64,000 nt of DNA from Flectobacillus roseus (GCF_030056665.1 NZ_JASHIG010000017.1), one strand, 5' to 3'. Shown: positions 27,778-37,159, counted from the stretch's first letter. Made by a program: numbers and translations. Notes: generated by a model not told the origin, from the letters alone.

Positions 27778-29247
27778 ATGCAAAAACTATCCTTAAACCA
27801 GTCGCTTCAGCAGCGACTATCACCACAACAAATTCAGTTTATAAAGCTCTTACAAATTCCGACGTTTGAGCTGGCGGCTAGAATTGAGGAGGAGCTTGAG
27901 ATAAATCCAGCTTTGGAAGAAGGCATGGAGATGGATAATGACGTCCAAGAGCAAAAGGAAGAATTTGATGAAGAATTCGACGACTACAAAGAAGATGAAT
28001 TTGCTGATTATGAGGACAGAGATTTGGATATAGACTCCTACCTCCATGATGATTATAGTGGTTACAAAATGCAAGGTGACGGAAACGGAGGGGAAGAAGA
28101 AGAAAAAGAAATGCCAATCATGATGGTGGAAAGTTTAACAGACCATCTCAACACTCAGCTCGGTTTTCTTCGATTAGACGAAACAAAAGAAACTATTGGA
28201 AAACAAATCATCGGTTCTATTGAAGCCGATGGCTATATTCGACGTCCAATGCAGGCCATTGTAAACGACCTTGCTTTCACACAAGGTGTTTATACCAGCA
28301 TTGAAGAAGTCGAGGAGGTTTTGCGTGCCATTCAGACTTTCGACCCAGCGGGTATCGCCGCCAGAGATTTGAAGGAATGCCTATTACTCCAACTTGACCG
28401 CAAGTCCCAAAATGAGCCACGTATTCAGGATGCTATCCGAATAGTAGATGAGTACTTCGATGAATTTTCGAAAAAACACTACGAGAAGATACAAAAGCGC
28501 CTTGGTATCACTGATGAAGCAATGAAGGAAGCTATCTCTTTGATTACTAAATTGAATCCCAAACCCGGTGCTTCTGACGATGATTCGAATGTGACGCAGT
28601 TCTTAATGCCTGACTTCATTCTGACGAATAATAATGGTAAGTTGGAAATTTTCTTGAATTCCAAAAATGCACCAGAATTGCGTGTGAGTACTTCATTCCA
28701 TGAAATGCTCGAAACATATGATAAGAGCGACAAGAACAATAAATCAATAAAAGAAACGGTTACGTTTATCAAACAAAAACTGGATTCGGCCAAATGGTTT
28801 ATCGACGCCATCAAACAACGTCAACAAACGCTCTTGAAAACTATGCAGGCGATTGTGGATTATCAAAAGGAGTTCTTTTTGTCGGGTGATGAGTCAAAAC
28901 TTAAACCAATGATTTTAAAAGATATCGCCAACGAAATCGAAATGGATATTTCTACTGTTTCGAGGGTGGCGAGTAGCAAATCGGTACAAACAGAATTTGG
29001 CTTGTATTTGCTTAAATATTTCTTCTCAGAAGGTATTTCGACCGAATCGGGCGAAGATGCTTCAAGCCGAGAAGTAAAAAATATCTTGAAAGAATTGATC
29101 GAGAATGAACCTAAGAAAAATCCGCTTTCGGATGATAAACTAGAAAAATACTTAAACGAAAAAGGATATAATATTGCTCGAAGAACGGTGGCAAAATATC
29201 GTGAACAACTCAATATCCCTGTAGCCCGCCTTCGTAAACAACTTTAA
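27778..29247 (+). CDS. rpoN: RNA polymerase sigma-54 factor
   Basis: This 489-residue protein has all three sigma-54 regions. Region I is Gln/Leu-rich (LNQSLQQRLSPQQIQFIKLLQIPTFELAARIEEELEINPALEEG). Region II is an acidic linker (EEFDEEFDDYKEDEFADYED). Region III has the core-binding part (LTDHLNTQLGFL, FDPAGIAARDLKECLLLQL), the HTH (LKDIANEIEMDISTVSRVASSK) and the RpoN box (ARRTVAKYREQLNIP). It directs transcription from -24/-12 promoters with enhancer-binding AAA activators, none of which are in this window. It is normal in length and ends at a strong hairpin. Confidence 0.97.
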   Translation: MQKLSLNQSLQQRLSPQQIQFIKLLQIPTFELAARIEEELEINPALEEGMEMDNDVQEQKEEFDEEFDDYKEDEFADYEDRDLDIDSYLHDDYSGYKMQGDGNGGEEEEKEMPIMMVESLTDHLNTQLGFLRLDETKETIGKQIIGSIEADGYIRRPMQAIVNDLAFTQGVYTSIEEVEEVLRAIQTFDPAGIAARDLKECLLLQLDRKSQNEPRIQDAIRIVDEYFDEFSKKHYEKIQKRLGITDEAMKEAISLITKLNPKPGASDDDSNVTQFLMPDFILTNNNGKLEIFLNSKNAPELRVSTSFHEMLETYDKSDKNNKSIKETVTFIKQKLDSAKWFIDAIKQRQQTLLKTMQAIVDYQKEFFLSGDESKLKPMILKDIANEIEMDISTVSRVASSKSVQTEFGLYLLKYFFSEGISTESGEDASSREVKNILKELIENEPKKNPLSDDKLEKYLNEKGYNIARRTVAKYREQLNIPVARLRKQL

Positions 29248-29262
29248 TTGCAAGTCTATCAT

Positions 29263-29321
29263 AAGTGAATGATGAATAGTTTTAAATTTGCTGTTGCAAG
29301 AAAATTATTCATCATTCACTT
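29263..29321 (+). terminator. Hairpin between rpoN and PAP2-like gene
   Basis: AAGTGAATGATGAATA (29263-29278) is perfectly complementary to 29306-29321, with four further A-T pairs inside after one mismatch. TTTATTTTATT follows the right arm. The next start codon is only 15 bp away, so this may act as an attenuator as well as a terminator. Confidence 0.7.
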
Positions 29322-29336
29322 TTATTTTATTCGACT

Positions 29337-29987
29337 TTGAACGCTCGTCTCGCATATATTCTCTCTGTAGTACTACATCCCTTAGTTATGCCAACCTTGT
29401 TGTTTGGGATTATTTTTTACCAAGCGCCAGCTGCTATACCCAACCTAGAACTTTTTAACAGTGCAGCCAAAGTAGGAATGCTAAGTCTTAAATTAGGACT
29501 TTTGATTCTGATTTTTCTTCAAACCTTCCTTGTTCCAGCGCTTTCTATCTATTTTGTATTTCGTTTAGGCTATATCAAAACACTTGATATGCAGACACTT
29601 CTCGACCGACGATTGCCCTATCTTCTTACCGTGATTATTTACACCTTTATTACGGCATTTTATACAAAATCCATTCAACAATTTCCTGAGGTAGCCGTGC
29701 TGATGAGTAGCATTACATTTTCTATTGCAGTAGTATCTTTTGTTAGTTTGTACTGGAAAATATCCGCTCATGCTGTTGGCATATCAGGAACTATAGGCGC
29801 AATCTTGGGTATTGCGATTCACTTACCAGAGGCGCACTTGCTTGGAACACTTGCTACGTTAGTAATTTTAGGAGGCTTCTTACTTTCCGCTCGATTACAG
29901 TTGGCAGCACATACACTTTCCCAGATTATTGCAGGTGTAGCAGTGGGTCTAGCTATTAGTCTATCAGTCACTTTACTTTTATTGTAA
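29337..29987 (+). CDS. PAP2-like polytopic membrane protein
   Basis: The 216-residue protein has about six hydrophobic helices. The end of the sequence (SARLQLAAHTLSQIIAGVAVGLAISL) and the middle (WKISAHAVGISGTIGAILGI) resemble the second and third PAP2 phosphatase motifs in diverged form, as in Bacteroidota proteins annotated 'PA-phosphatase'. The key PSGH serine motif reads SAHAVG, so catalysis is doubtful. The start is TTG (29337); the first in-frame ATG (PLVMPTL) would delete the first membrane helix, so TTG is preferred. It follows rpoN closely. Confidence 0.65.
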   Translation: MNARLAYILSVVLHPLVMPTLLFGIIFYQAPAAIPNLELFNSAAKVGMLSLKLGLLILIFLQTFLVPALSIYFVFRLGYIKTLDMQTLLDRRLPYLLTVIIYTFITAFYTKSIQQFPEVAVLMSSITFSIAVVSFVSLYWKISAHAVGISGTIGAILGIAIHLPEAHLLGTLATLVILGGFLLSARLQLAAHTLSQIIAGVAVGLAISLSVTLLLL

Positions 29988-30113
29988 GCATATATTTTGA
30001 GGTTTCTTGTATGAGATAATTATCAAAACTAAAATTAAATAGTATGCTTGCATAACAAATTATTTTTTTAGAACTTCAAACATTGATTGTAAAACCTTTT
30101 TAACAGAAAATCT

Positions 30114-30893
30114 ATGTTTGAATTACTGAAATATGAAGTGAAAAATGCTATTGCATTTATTACGCTCAACCGACCAGAGGTGTATCATGCTTTAAATCCT
30201 GCTCTGATTCAGGAAATAACCAAAGCCGTAAATACAGCTTCAGATGATAATGAGGTGCGTGTAATGGTGTTGACCTCCGAAGGGGAGAAGGCATTTTGCT
30301 CTGGTGCAGACTTAAAAGAAGGGTTGGGCAATATAAAACTACCAAGCGAATCATTACGTAAAAACTACAATCCGATGGTATTGGCTATGCGAAATTCTCC
30401 TAAACCAATTATTGGGGGATTAAATGGCATCGCTGCAGGGGCAGGGTGTTCGTTGGCTTTGGCTTGTGATATATTAATTGCCTCTGAAACTGCGGCAATG
30501 TCTGAAATTTTTGTCAGTATTGGCTTAATTATCGACGCTGGCTCTTCGTATTTCTTACCAAGAATTGTTGGTTCACAACGTGCTTTTGAGCTATGCTCTA
30601 CAGGTAGGCGCTTAAGTGCTCAGGAGTGTTTGGAATTAGGTTTGGTTTCGAAAGTAGTGCCAGCAAATGAATTTAGAGCAACATTGGAGCTTGTAGCGCA
30701 GCAATATGCCAAAGCACCAACCAAGGCAATTGGTTTAATCAAGAAAGTATTGAATCAATCTTCACATTCTTCACTCGAACAAATGTTGGAGTTGGAAGCA
30801 ATTCATCAAGATGAAGCAGCTCAAAGCCATGATTTTGTAGAAGGAGTCACCGCATTTTTACAGAAAAGACCTGCCAATTTTCAGGGTAAATAA
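30114..30893 (+). CDS. Enoyl-CoA hydratase/isomerase family protein, PaaG-like
   Basis: The 259-residue crotonase-fold protein contains ITLNRPEVYHALNPALIQEI, the first oxyanion-hole element AFCSGADLKEG and the second IIGGLNGIAAGAGCSLALACDILIA. The segment SIGLIIDAGSSYFLPRIVG has Asp in the place where PaaG (epoxyphenylacetyl-CoA isomerase) has its catalytic Asp; typical hydratases have Glu there. That favours a PaaG/isomerase-like activity, but no other phenylacetate genes are nearby. It is soluble and monocistronic, ending at the terminator 30972-31000. Confidence 0.88.
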   Translation: MFELLKYEVKNAIAFITLNRPEVYHALNPALIQEITKAVNTASDDNEVRVMVLTSEGEKAFCSGADLKEGLGNIKLPSESLRKNYNPMVLAMRNSPKPIIGGLNGIAAGAGCSLALACDILIASETAAMSEIFVSIGLIIDAGSSYFLPRIVGSQRAFELCSTGRRLSAQECLELGLVSKVVPANEFRATLELVAQQYAKAPTKAIGLIKKVLNQSSHSSLEQMLELEAIHQDEAAQSHDFVEGVTAFLQKRPANFQGK

Positions 30894-30971
30894 AGGTGAA
30901 TTTGTATGCTAAAGAAAATTCATAGATAATGTCTACGGCTTTCGCAAAACGAGATAGGTATAAAATTAGAA

Positions 30972-31000
30972 AAGTCAAGAGTATCACTCTTGACTTTTTC
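30972..31000 (+). terminator. Terminator of the enoyl-CoA hydratase gene
   Basis: The perfect 13-bp stem AAAAGTCAAGAGT / ACTCTTGACTTTT has an ATC loop and is followed by TCTG. The stem itself provides the T-run. Confidence 0.88.
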
Positions 31001-31907
31001 TGTAACCCGAACCCATAAAAAAATAATCTAATAAAAGATTACTTAGTTAGTATTTTGAATGCTTTCGCAATAGAATATCGTATATCAGTTAATGATTAAT
31101 GTCTTGGTAAAGTGATGCCTTAAATGCTTATTGGACGCAATGAAGATGAGCTGAGACTATATCTCAGAAACAAGTATGAAGAAATTAGTTTTAAATTAAG
31201 TAAGGTTATAATTTATACTAATTATATCATATCGTCATCACATCTAGCGGAATGTTTTGAGGACATCTATAACAAGAGCAATTTGCATTAGAATTGTTGA
31301 AATAGCAATATTTTTTTTAAATTTTTTTCATAAAAAAACTACGATTTTTTGAAAGTATATATTTTTATCGTTGAAAAATCATGATTTTCGAAAAAATAAG
31401 GTGATTTGTTTTTGCCTAATTCCGAATATTCATTCATTTTAAGAATTGCTTTAAAGTCGATTTTCTCCTAAATTTTAGACCTAATCGTCTACGAAATATT
31501 CTAAAAACAATGGCTTTTTTGAGTGTTCAGCTTTGTGTACATACAGAATCAAAAAGCGCTATTTTCTACTATATTCTTCACCAACTCCTTGCCAAATTAC
31601 CTACAGATGTTTTATGCATTAAATCAAGAAAGTACCCCTTGTGCTAATGAACTTTTTTCAAAATATCTCTTTTATTCAATAAAGCTGTACTCTTTTACAA
31701 GGAATTAAACAATATACCCCGATGTTTTAACATTTATTGAGTAATTTGCAGAGTAAATAGCAATAACAACCAAGTTCTTTAATTTACGATTGATTTTGTG
31801 TAAAATAAAGGCTTGCATAGTGTTGGAGAACTCTCAAAATGACTAGCTAAATGTGGTATTTCGGACCATAGGTCTGTAATCCTATGCCACATAGCGCATA
31901 CACTATA
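31001..31907. other. Long AT-rich gene-free stretch upstream of the radical SAM operon
   Basis: About 900 bp hold no convincing gene. The one ORF above 60 codons (31523-31708) shows no family likeness and no start context. Poly-A/T tracts dominate around 31310-31400. A short hairpin CATAGG / CCTATG lies at 31868-31887 just before the first gene. No clear -33/-7 pair was found. Confidence 0.5.
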
Positions 31908-32930
31908 ATGAATAGAAACCTTACTGACGGTCTGAATTTTCTCTCAAAACTTACATGGAAGCGTTTCTGGAATGCTACTCAGGTGTTGGCGAGCTACTAT
32001 TTCTCTAAATTTACAGGTAAGGTTCATCATTGGGGGCTTCCTATCAGTATTTCGTTTGAGCCAACTACTTCTTGCAACCTACGATGTCCCGAATGCCCAA
32101 GTGGACTTCGTTCTTTTACCAGACCAACGGGTATGCTTTCTGATGAGATGTTTCGTCGGTCTATAGATGAACTTGCGGATACACTTACGTATCTAATTTT
32201 TTATTTTCAAGGCGAACCTTATCTTCATCCACAATTCTTGGAATTAGTACAGTACGCTGCCAGCAAGAAAATTTACACGGCTACCTCTACCAATGCTCAT
32301 TATCTTAGCGATGTACAAGCCAAAAAAACAGTAGAGTCAGGACTTGACAGGCTGATTATTTCGATTGATGGAACTACCCAAGAGGTGTATGAACAATATC
32401 GTGTTGGTGGTAAGCTCCATAAGGTAATTGAAGGAACAAAGCATATTGTCAAATGGAAAAAAGTGCTTAATTCTTCCACGCCACATATCGTATTTCAGTT
32501 TTTGGTAGTACGTCCAAACGAACACCAAATTGAGGAAGTAAAGCAATTGGCGAAGGAGTTAGAGGTAGATGAAGTTGCCTTAAAAACAGCCCAAATATAT
32601 GATTATGAGCAAGGTTCAGCCTTGATTCCGACAATAGAAAAATATGCTCGCTACCAACAACAAGCAGATGGAAGCTATCAAATCAAAAATCATTTGCTCA
32701 ATCATTGTTGGAAAATGTGGCATTCATGCGTAATTACTTGGGATGGATTGGTAGTGCCATGCTGTTTTGACAAAGATGCAGAACATAGATTAGGTGATTT
32801 GAGTCAAACGTCATTTAAAACCCTTTGGAAAGCTGAATCCTATCAGAATTTTAGACAAGTCGTTTTGAAATCAAGGAGTGAGATTGAAATGTGTAAAAAC
32901 TGTACTGAGGGTACACAGGTATGGGCCTAA
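31908..32930 (+). CDS. Radical SAM / SPASM domain protein
   Basis: From the chosen ATG at 31908 (MNRNLTDGLNFLSK) the protein has 340 residues; an ATG at 31884 would add eight. The SAM-cluster motif is CNLRCPEC (C56, C60, C63), followed by the core radical-SAM barrel with YFQGEPYLHP and LIISIDGTTQEVYEQYRVGG. A C-terminal SPASM domain has cysteines in LNHCWKMWHSCVITWDG, VVPCCFDKDAEHRLGDL and EMCKNCTEG, which hold one or two auxiliary [4Fe-4S] clusters. Such enzymes modify peptides or other substrates, but no precursor peptide was recognised. The stop overlaps the next start by 10 bp, so translation is coupled to the M23 peptidase. Confidence 0.9.
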   Translation: MNRNLTDGLNFLSKLTWKRFWNATQVLASYYFSKFTGKVHHWGLPISISFEPTTSCNLRCPECPSGLRSFTRPTGMLSDEMFRRSIDELADTLTYLIFYFQGEPYLHPQFLELVQYAASKKIYTATSTNAHYLSDVQAKKTVESGLDRLIISIDGTTQEVYEQYRVGGKLHKVIEGTKHIVKWKKVLNSSTPHIVFQFLVVRPNEHQIEEVKQLAKELEVDEVALKTAQIYDYEQGSALIPTIEKYARYQQQADGSYQIKNHLLNHCWKMWHSCVITWDGLVVPCCFDKDAEHRLGDLSQTSFKTLWKAESYQNFRQVVLKSRSEIEMCKNCTEGTQVWA

Positions 32931-33643
32931 AGCCTTTATACAAACAAGATTTTAAGACAAAAATGTTAATAGAAGAAATATTAAAAAAATATGATTTTGC
33001 TCCAGTTGTGCCTTTCGAATTGTCGGAAGATACTCTGTTGAAAATCGACCTTACTGCTGACAATACAGACCTAAAGAAAATAGATTTAACTGATACTGCT
33101 ATTTTTTCAGAATATGTATTTGCTAAAATTCAAGAAGCGCAGGCAGTTTGTGCCATCGGCGGATATTTTGAAAATCGGTATATCTATCGTAGAAGTGAAC
33201 ATTTCCAACAGACAGAAGAGGCACGCTCTATTCATTTGGGAGTGGATATTTGGGCAGCTGCTGGTACGCCAGTATTTGCACCATTGGCTGGTAAAGTCCA
33301 TAGTTTTGCCAACAATGATAACTTTGGTGATTATGGTCCAACCATCATTCTGGAACATGAACTAGAAGGTTATATTTTTTACACGCTGTATGGACATTTG
33401 AGTGTGAGCTCTTTGGATGGACTAGCAGTCAATCAGGTTATTGATAAGGGGCAGCGTATAGCAGAATTCGGCAATTTTCCAGAGAATGGCAACTGGCCTC
33501 CTCATTTGCATTTTCAAGTGATGACTGATATGTTGGGCAAACAAGGAGATTTTCCTGGGGTATGCGAACCATCCAAAATTGATTTTTACCGAGCTATTTG
33601 TCCCAATGCTCATATCTTACTGAAAACCGACACTTTATATTAG
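32921..33643 (+). CDS. M23-family (LytM) peptidase-like protein
   Basis: The 240-residue protein has the M23 zinc-binding motifs HLGVD (HxxxD) and HLHF (HxH), in a fold with AAGTPVFAPLAGKVHSFANN and ILEHELEGYIFYTLYGHLS. There is no signal peptide or membrane segment, so as annotated it is cytoplasmic, which is odd for a peptidoglycan hydrolase. A similar soluble M23 module is found fused to aminotransferases in other bacteria. The start overlaps the radical SAM gene; CdaA begins 29 bp downstream. A role tied to cell-wall state or to a small-molecule product is possible but unproven. Confidence 0.85.
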   Translation: MGLKPLYKQDFKTKMLIEEILKKYDFAPVVPFELSEDTLLKIDLTADNTDLKKIDLTDTAIFSEYVFAKIQEAQAVCAIGGYFENRYIYRRSEHFQQTEEARSIHLGVDIWAAAGTPVFAPLAGKVHSFANNDNFGDYGPTIILEHELEGYIFYTLYGHLSVSSLDGLAVNQVIDKGQRIAEFGNFPENGNWPPHLHFQVMTDMLGKQGDFPGVCEPSKIDFYRAICPNAHILLKTDTLY

Positions 33644-33672
33644 TACTTTAATCGCAAAAACCTTAAAACTGT

Positions 33673-34455
33673 ATGCACATTGGCTTTTTAAATATTGATT
33701 TTATAGATGTAGTTGACGTAATGCTGGTAGCTTTCTTGCTCTATCAGATATACCGACTCATTCAGGGGAGTATTGCGAATAAGATATTTTTTGGCTTTAT
33801 CATCGTATATGCTGTTTATTTGTTAGCAACGGCTTTTGGCATGGAATTGCTTTCTGCCATTTTGGGGCAATTTATGAATGTTGGAGTATTGGCGCTTTTA
33901 ATTATTTTTCAACAAGAAATTCGTCGTTTTCTATTAATGTTGGGTCGCTCGACCTCATTCCAAGAAAATGCGATTTTGAAAAGATTTTATACGCCCAAAA
34001 TTTCCAAAGATAAGGTATCCAATCTTCAAGCTATCGTAGAAGCAACTCGTACAATGGCTGCTACGCATACAGGTGCGTTGATTGTTATTGAAAAAGAAGA
34101 TGATTTGAAAAAATTCATTGAATCGGGTGATGAAATCGACTCTCAGGTATCCAAAAGATTACTCTTGACCATTTTTCATAAAAACTCACCATTGCACGAC
34201 GGAGCTGTTATTATCAAAAATAGTCGCTTGGCTGCGGCTCGCTGTATGCTTCCTATCTCGGAAAGTGGTACGATTTCGCCAACGCTGGGTTTCAGACACC
34301 GTGCTGCATTTGGGATGAGCGAACAAACTGATGCCGCAGTGATTGTAGTATCAGAGGAAAAGGGTGAAATTTCTTTTGTTTCTCATGGAGGAATTTTTAG
34401 AAATATGTCTACCAAAGATTTAGAGTCAAAATTAAGCGAGTACCTATTGAATTAA
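33673..34455 (+). CDS. cdaA: Diadenylate cyclase CdaA (c-di-AMP synthase)
   Basis: The 260-residue protein has three N-terminal membrane helices within residues 12-80 and a DisA_N domain. Catalytic motifs are LHDGAVII (DGA at 176-178) and LGFRHRAA (205-212; the usual motif is GTRHR, here GFRHR). The family joins two ATP into c-di-AMP, which controls potassium and osmotic balance and cell-wall homeostasis. In many bacteria cdaA is with cdaR/glmM or, in Bacteroidota, near folP; here it follows a radical SAM and an M23 gene, with 29 bp between. It ends at a very strong terminator. Confidence 0.93.
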   Translation: MHIGFLNIDFIDVVDVMLVAFLLYQIYRLIQGSIANKIFFGFIIVYAVYLLATAFGMELLSAILGQFMNVGVLALLIIFQQEIRRFLLMLGRSTSFQENAILKRFYTPKISKDKVSNLQAIVEATRTMAATHTGALIVIEKEDDLKKFIESGDEIDSQVSKRLLLTIFHKNSPLHDGAVIIKNSRLAAARCMLPISESGTISPTLGFRHRAAFGMSEQTDAAVIVVSEEKGEISFVSHGGIFRNMSTKDLESKLSEYLLN

Positions 34456-34472
34456 GAAAGAAGACGTTATTC

Positions 34473-34560
34473 GTTAATAGTATATTCGTTATTTGAAGTA
34501 GCTCATAATTAGAAGGTTAAATTAAAATTACATCTCGGATATACTATTAATTCACAACTC
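34473..34560. repeat. Inverted copy of dispersed intergenic repeat
   Basis: The 21-mer at 34473-34493 is the exact reverse complement of 20351-20371. A second block near 34527-34552 (ACATCTCGGATATACTATT) is nearly the reverse complement of a block near 20508. The following text, TTCACAACTCGCAATTCAGCATTAATA, resembles 25238-25258 (TTCACAACTCAGCATTAATA). Confidence 0.6.
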
Positions 34561-34584
34561 GCAATTCAGCATTAATAGTGATAC

Positions 34585-34634
34585 ATAAAAACAAAAAGGC
34601 TGTTTCAGATTTGAAACAGCCTTTTTGTTTTTAT
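34585..34634. terminator. Bidirectional terminator between cdaA and gapN
   Basis: The perfect 23-bp stem (34585-34607 with 34612-34634) has a 4-nt loop. The core is AAAAAGGCTGTTTCA / TGAAACAGCCTTTTT. It has T-runs on both strands and serves two convergent genes. Confidence 0.95.
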
Positions 34635-34733
34635 GATAAGTAAAAAGCCTTCATTGGTTAATAGTAGGAGAAAATCCATTGTTGAAGTAGATAATCTCTG
34701 ATAACAATTACACTAATAGCCAATAACTTTTAC

Positions 34734-36356
34734 CTACAAGATAAATCTAGTTGACAAGAAGTTAGATTCTTGATTCTCAACAATTTGATTTACCAATGCT
34801 TTGTTTTCAGCAGTTTGTTTTGTTGCTACAACCGTACGAATCGAGAACGAACGAAGTGCTGCTGTTACAGACAAAGTACCTTCAGCAGAGTCTTTACGAC
34901 CTGTGAATGGGAATGTGTCTGGTCCACGTTGACATTGAGCATTGATATTCACACGAGAAACTTGGTTTACCGCAGCATCGATCAATTCAGAAATTTGATT
35001 TACATCAGTTCCGAAAATAGATACCTGCTGTCCGTGTGACGAATTAGTAATATATTCGATTGGTTCTTCAATATTGTTGAAAGGTACCACTGGAACTACA
35101 GGACCAAATTGCTCTTCATGCCAGATTTTCATTTGGCTAGTTACTGGTGAAAGTAAAGCAGGGAATACGAATGATTTGAAGCTTTCGCCACCATTTTCGT
35201 TAATCACTTTTGCACCGTGCAACTTAGCATCTTCGATAAGCTCCTTCAAATATGCTGGCTTATTTGGCTCAGGAAGTGGTGTAATGTTTACACCTTTTTC
35301 CCACATCAAACCTAATTTCAATTTGCCAATTTCTTCAGCCATACGTTGGTTGAACTTCTCTATCAATGTTTCGTGAACGAACATGATTTTGAGTGCAGTA
35401 CAACGCTGACCATTGAATGACAACGAACCTAACATACATTCTTTAACTGCCAGTTCAAGGTCTGAACTTTCTGTAACGATAGCTGCATTTTTTGCATCCA
35501 AACCTAAGATTGCTCTCAAACGGTTTACTTTAGGGTGCATTTTTTTCAACTTATCAGCTACCTTAGATGAACCAATCAAGGTCAATACATCGATTTTACC
35601 TGACTCCATTAAGCTAGGGATAACCGAGTTTCCGCGACCATAAACTGTGTTGATTACACCAGCAGGGAATGAATCACGGAATGCCTCTAATAATGGGTAG
35701 TGCAATAATGTACCGTGTTTCGGAGGTTTAAACAACAACGTATTTCCCATAATCAAAGCAGGAATCAACGTTGTGAAAGTCTCATTCAATGGGTAGTTGA
35801 ATGGTCCCATACACAATACAACACCTAGTGGTGAGCGACGTACTTGCCCGATAATACCTTCTTCAATCAAGAAAGTAGAAGAGTTACGGTCGATATCTTT
35901 AAGCGCGTCGATTGTATCGTAGATGTACTGAACAGTACGGTCAAATTCTTTCTGTGAATCACCTAAAGATTTACCGATTTCCCACATCAACAATTTTACA
36001 ACCTCGTCGCGTTTTTGGATCATTTTTTGAGTAAAACGCTCAACGCATTCGATACGTTGTTTTACACTCATCGATGGCCATTCGCCACGACCATTGTTGT
36101 AAGCTTTCACAGCTGCATACAATACTTCGATAGCATCTGGGGCATCTGTGATAGGGTAAGAACCAATGCGTTTTTGTTCTAATCCTTTTTCAGTTTTTAC
36201 ATAAACGGGAGACCAAACATCTTGGGTTTTACCAGCCCATTGACGCATCTCACCATTTACCAAGTATTCACGTTGCTCAATCGGCTCGGTGATATTATAT
36301 TCTACTGGAATATCAGCTTCCGCAGGGAATAAATTTTCGAGTTGGGATGTGTTCAT
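34734..36356 (-). CDS. gapN: NADP-dependent glyceraldehyde-3-phosphate dehydrogenase, non-phosphorylating (GapN-type ALDH)
   Basis: The 540-residue aldehyde dehydrogenase-fold protein has cofactor and catalytic motifs: GPFNYPLNETFTTLIPALIMGNTLLFKPPKHG, LIGSSKVADKLKK, and the nucleophile in SFNGQRCTALKIMFVH (Cys of QRCT). The SFNGQRCTA variant and overall length suit GapN and related sugar-phosphate ALDHs, which oxidise glyceraldehyde-3-phosphate to 3-phosphoglycerate and yield NADPH. The C-terminus (QRGPDTFPFTGRKDSAEGTLS) is also GapN-like. It is monocistronic. Confidence 0.88.
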   Translation of the reverse strand: MNTSQLENLFPAEADIPVEYNITEPIEQREYLVNGEMRQWAGKTQDVWSPVYVKTEKGLEQKRIGSYPITDAPDAIEVLYAAVKAYNNGRGEWPSMSVKQRIECVERFTQKMIQKRDEVVKLLMWEIGKSLGDSQKEFDRTVQYIYDTIDALKDIDRNSSTFLIEEGIIGQVRRSPLGVVLCMGPFNYPLNETFTTLIPALIMGNTLLFKPPKHGTLLHYPLLEAFRDSFPAGVINTVYGRGNSVIPSLMESGKIDVLTLIGSSKVADKLKKMHPKVNRLRAILGLDAKNAAIVTESSDLELAVKECMLGSLSFNGQRCTALKIMFVHETLIEKFNQRMAEEIGKLKLGLMWEKGVNITPLPEPNKPAYLKELIEDAKLHGAKVINENGGESFKSFVFPALLSPVTSQMKIWHEEQFGPVVPVVPFNNIEEPIEYITNSSHGQQVSIFGTDVNQISELIDAAVNQVSRVNINAQCQRGPDTFPFTGRKDSAEGTLSVTAALRSFSIRTVVATKQTAENKALVNQIVENQESNFLSTRFIL

Positions 36357-36751
36357 ATTGCGCTAAAAAAAATTGGCTTGAGATTATTATTTTATTTCAG
36401 TTAACAGTTTTATTACAGTGTTTGAATATGCTACGAATTGTACAATTTTCGCTGATTGATTTCTTGCCAAAGTTCAATAAAAAGCTAATTTCATTCGTCA
36501 GGCTTCAATGATTTATTGAAATTTTACAATGTTGGATTAGTTTTGTTCAAAAAAAATCTTTTCAGCTTTAAGAAATGTCTTTATTATTATAAGCGATATA
36601 ATTTATTATGAGTTCTATTTTTCTGATTTTAGCGCTAGTTTTTACTAGAAATTAAGAAAAAAAAATACCCTTAACATTTGCTATAACAAAGCAATGTTGA
36701 GGGTATTTTTACTCTATTGAAAGATATATTCCTGCGACGAAATTCTATAAA
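36357..36751. other. Gap between gapN and the DUF4332 gene with a terminator
   Basis: No gene is seen. The gapN promoter should lie in 36360-36660, but no TTG/TAnnTTTG pair stood out. The hairpin at 36661-36710 belongs to the upstream DUF4332 gene. Confidence 0.5.
36661..36710 (-). terminator. Terminator of the DUF4332 gene
   Basis: The 18-bp stem AAAAATACCCTTAACATT / AATGTTGAGGGTATTTTT has one G-U pair. On the minus strand it runs into an uninterrupted T-tract. Confidence 0.9.
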
Positions 36752-37159
36752 TTAGTAAGTCACCACGGGAGCTAAAGTTTTTGCGTGCTCGATAAATCCT
36801 TCTACTTGAGACAAGCTAGGAACGCGTCCGCTTAAGCCTTTTGCTTCATTTGTTTCTACCATTTTAGCATGCAAGTTAGCAGCATTACGAGTTGCTAATT
36901 CTTTTACAGTATCTACACCTGCGGCCTCTAATAGGTCAGATGTTTCTTCTGCAACGCCTTTGATTCTGAACAAATCAGCCATGTTTACCCAACGAAGGAT
37001 GCGTTTTTCATCGATTCCTGTTTCATTTGCTAACGAAGAGCGACCTTTTTTAGTAGCGCCAACTTCAAGAAGTTGTTCAACAGTTTTGATGTTTACGGCA
37101 CCTAATTTTTCAGCATAAACTGGACCGATTCCTTCGATGTCTAAGATGTTATAAGCCAT
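36752..37159 (-). CDS. DUF4332 helix-hairpin-helix protein
   Basis: The 135-residue soluble protein is built from helix-hairpin-helix units: ILDIEGIGPVYAEKLGAVNI with TVEQLLEVGAT, and RIKGVAEETSDLLEAAGVDTVKELATRNAANLHAKM. This is the DUF4332 pattern, which resembles the HhH pairs in DNA-binding and radical-repair proteins. Function is unknown; non-specific DNA or nucleotide binding is a reasonable guess. It has its own terminator and a long AT-rich upstream region. Confidence 0.88.
   Translation of the reverse strand: MAYNILDIEGIGPVYAEKLGAVNIKTVEQLLEVGATKKGRSSLANETGIDEKRILRWVNMADLFRIKGVAEETSDLLEAAGVDTVKELATRNAANLHAKMVETNEAKGLSGRVPSLSQVEGFIEHAKTLAPVVTY

Noticed and set aside
31523..31708. A 61-codon ORF in the gap before the radical SAM operon
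   Set aside because: AT-rich chance ORF without motif, start signal or coupled neighbour.
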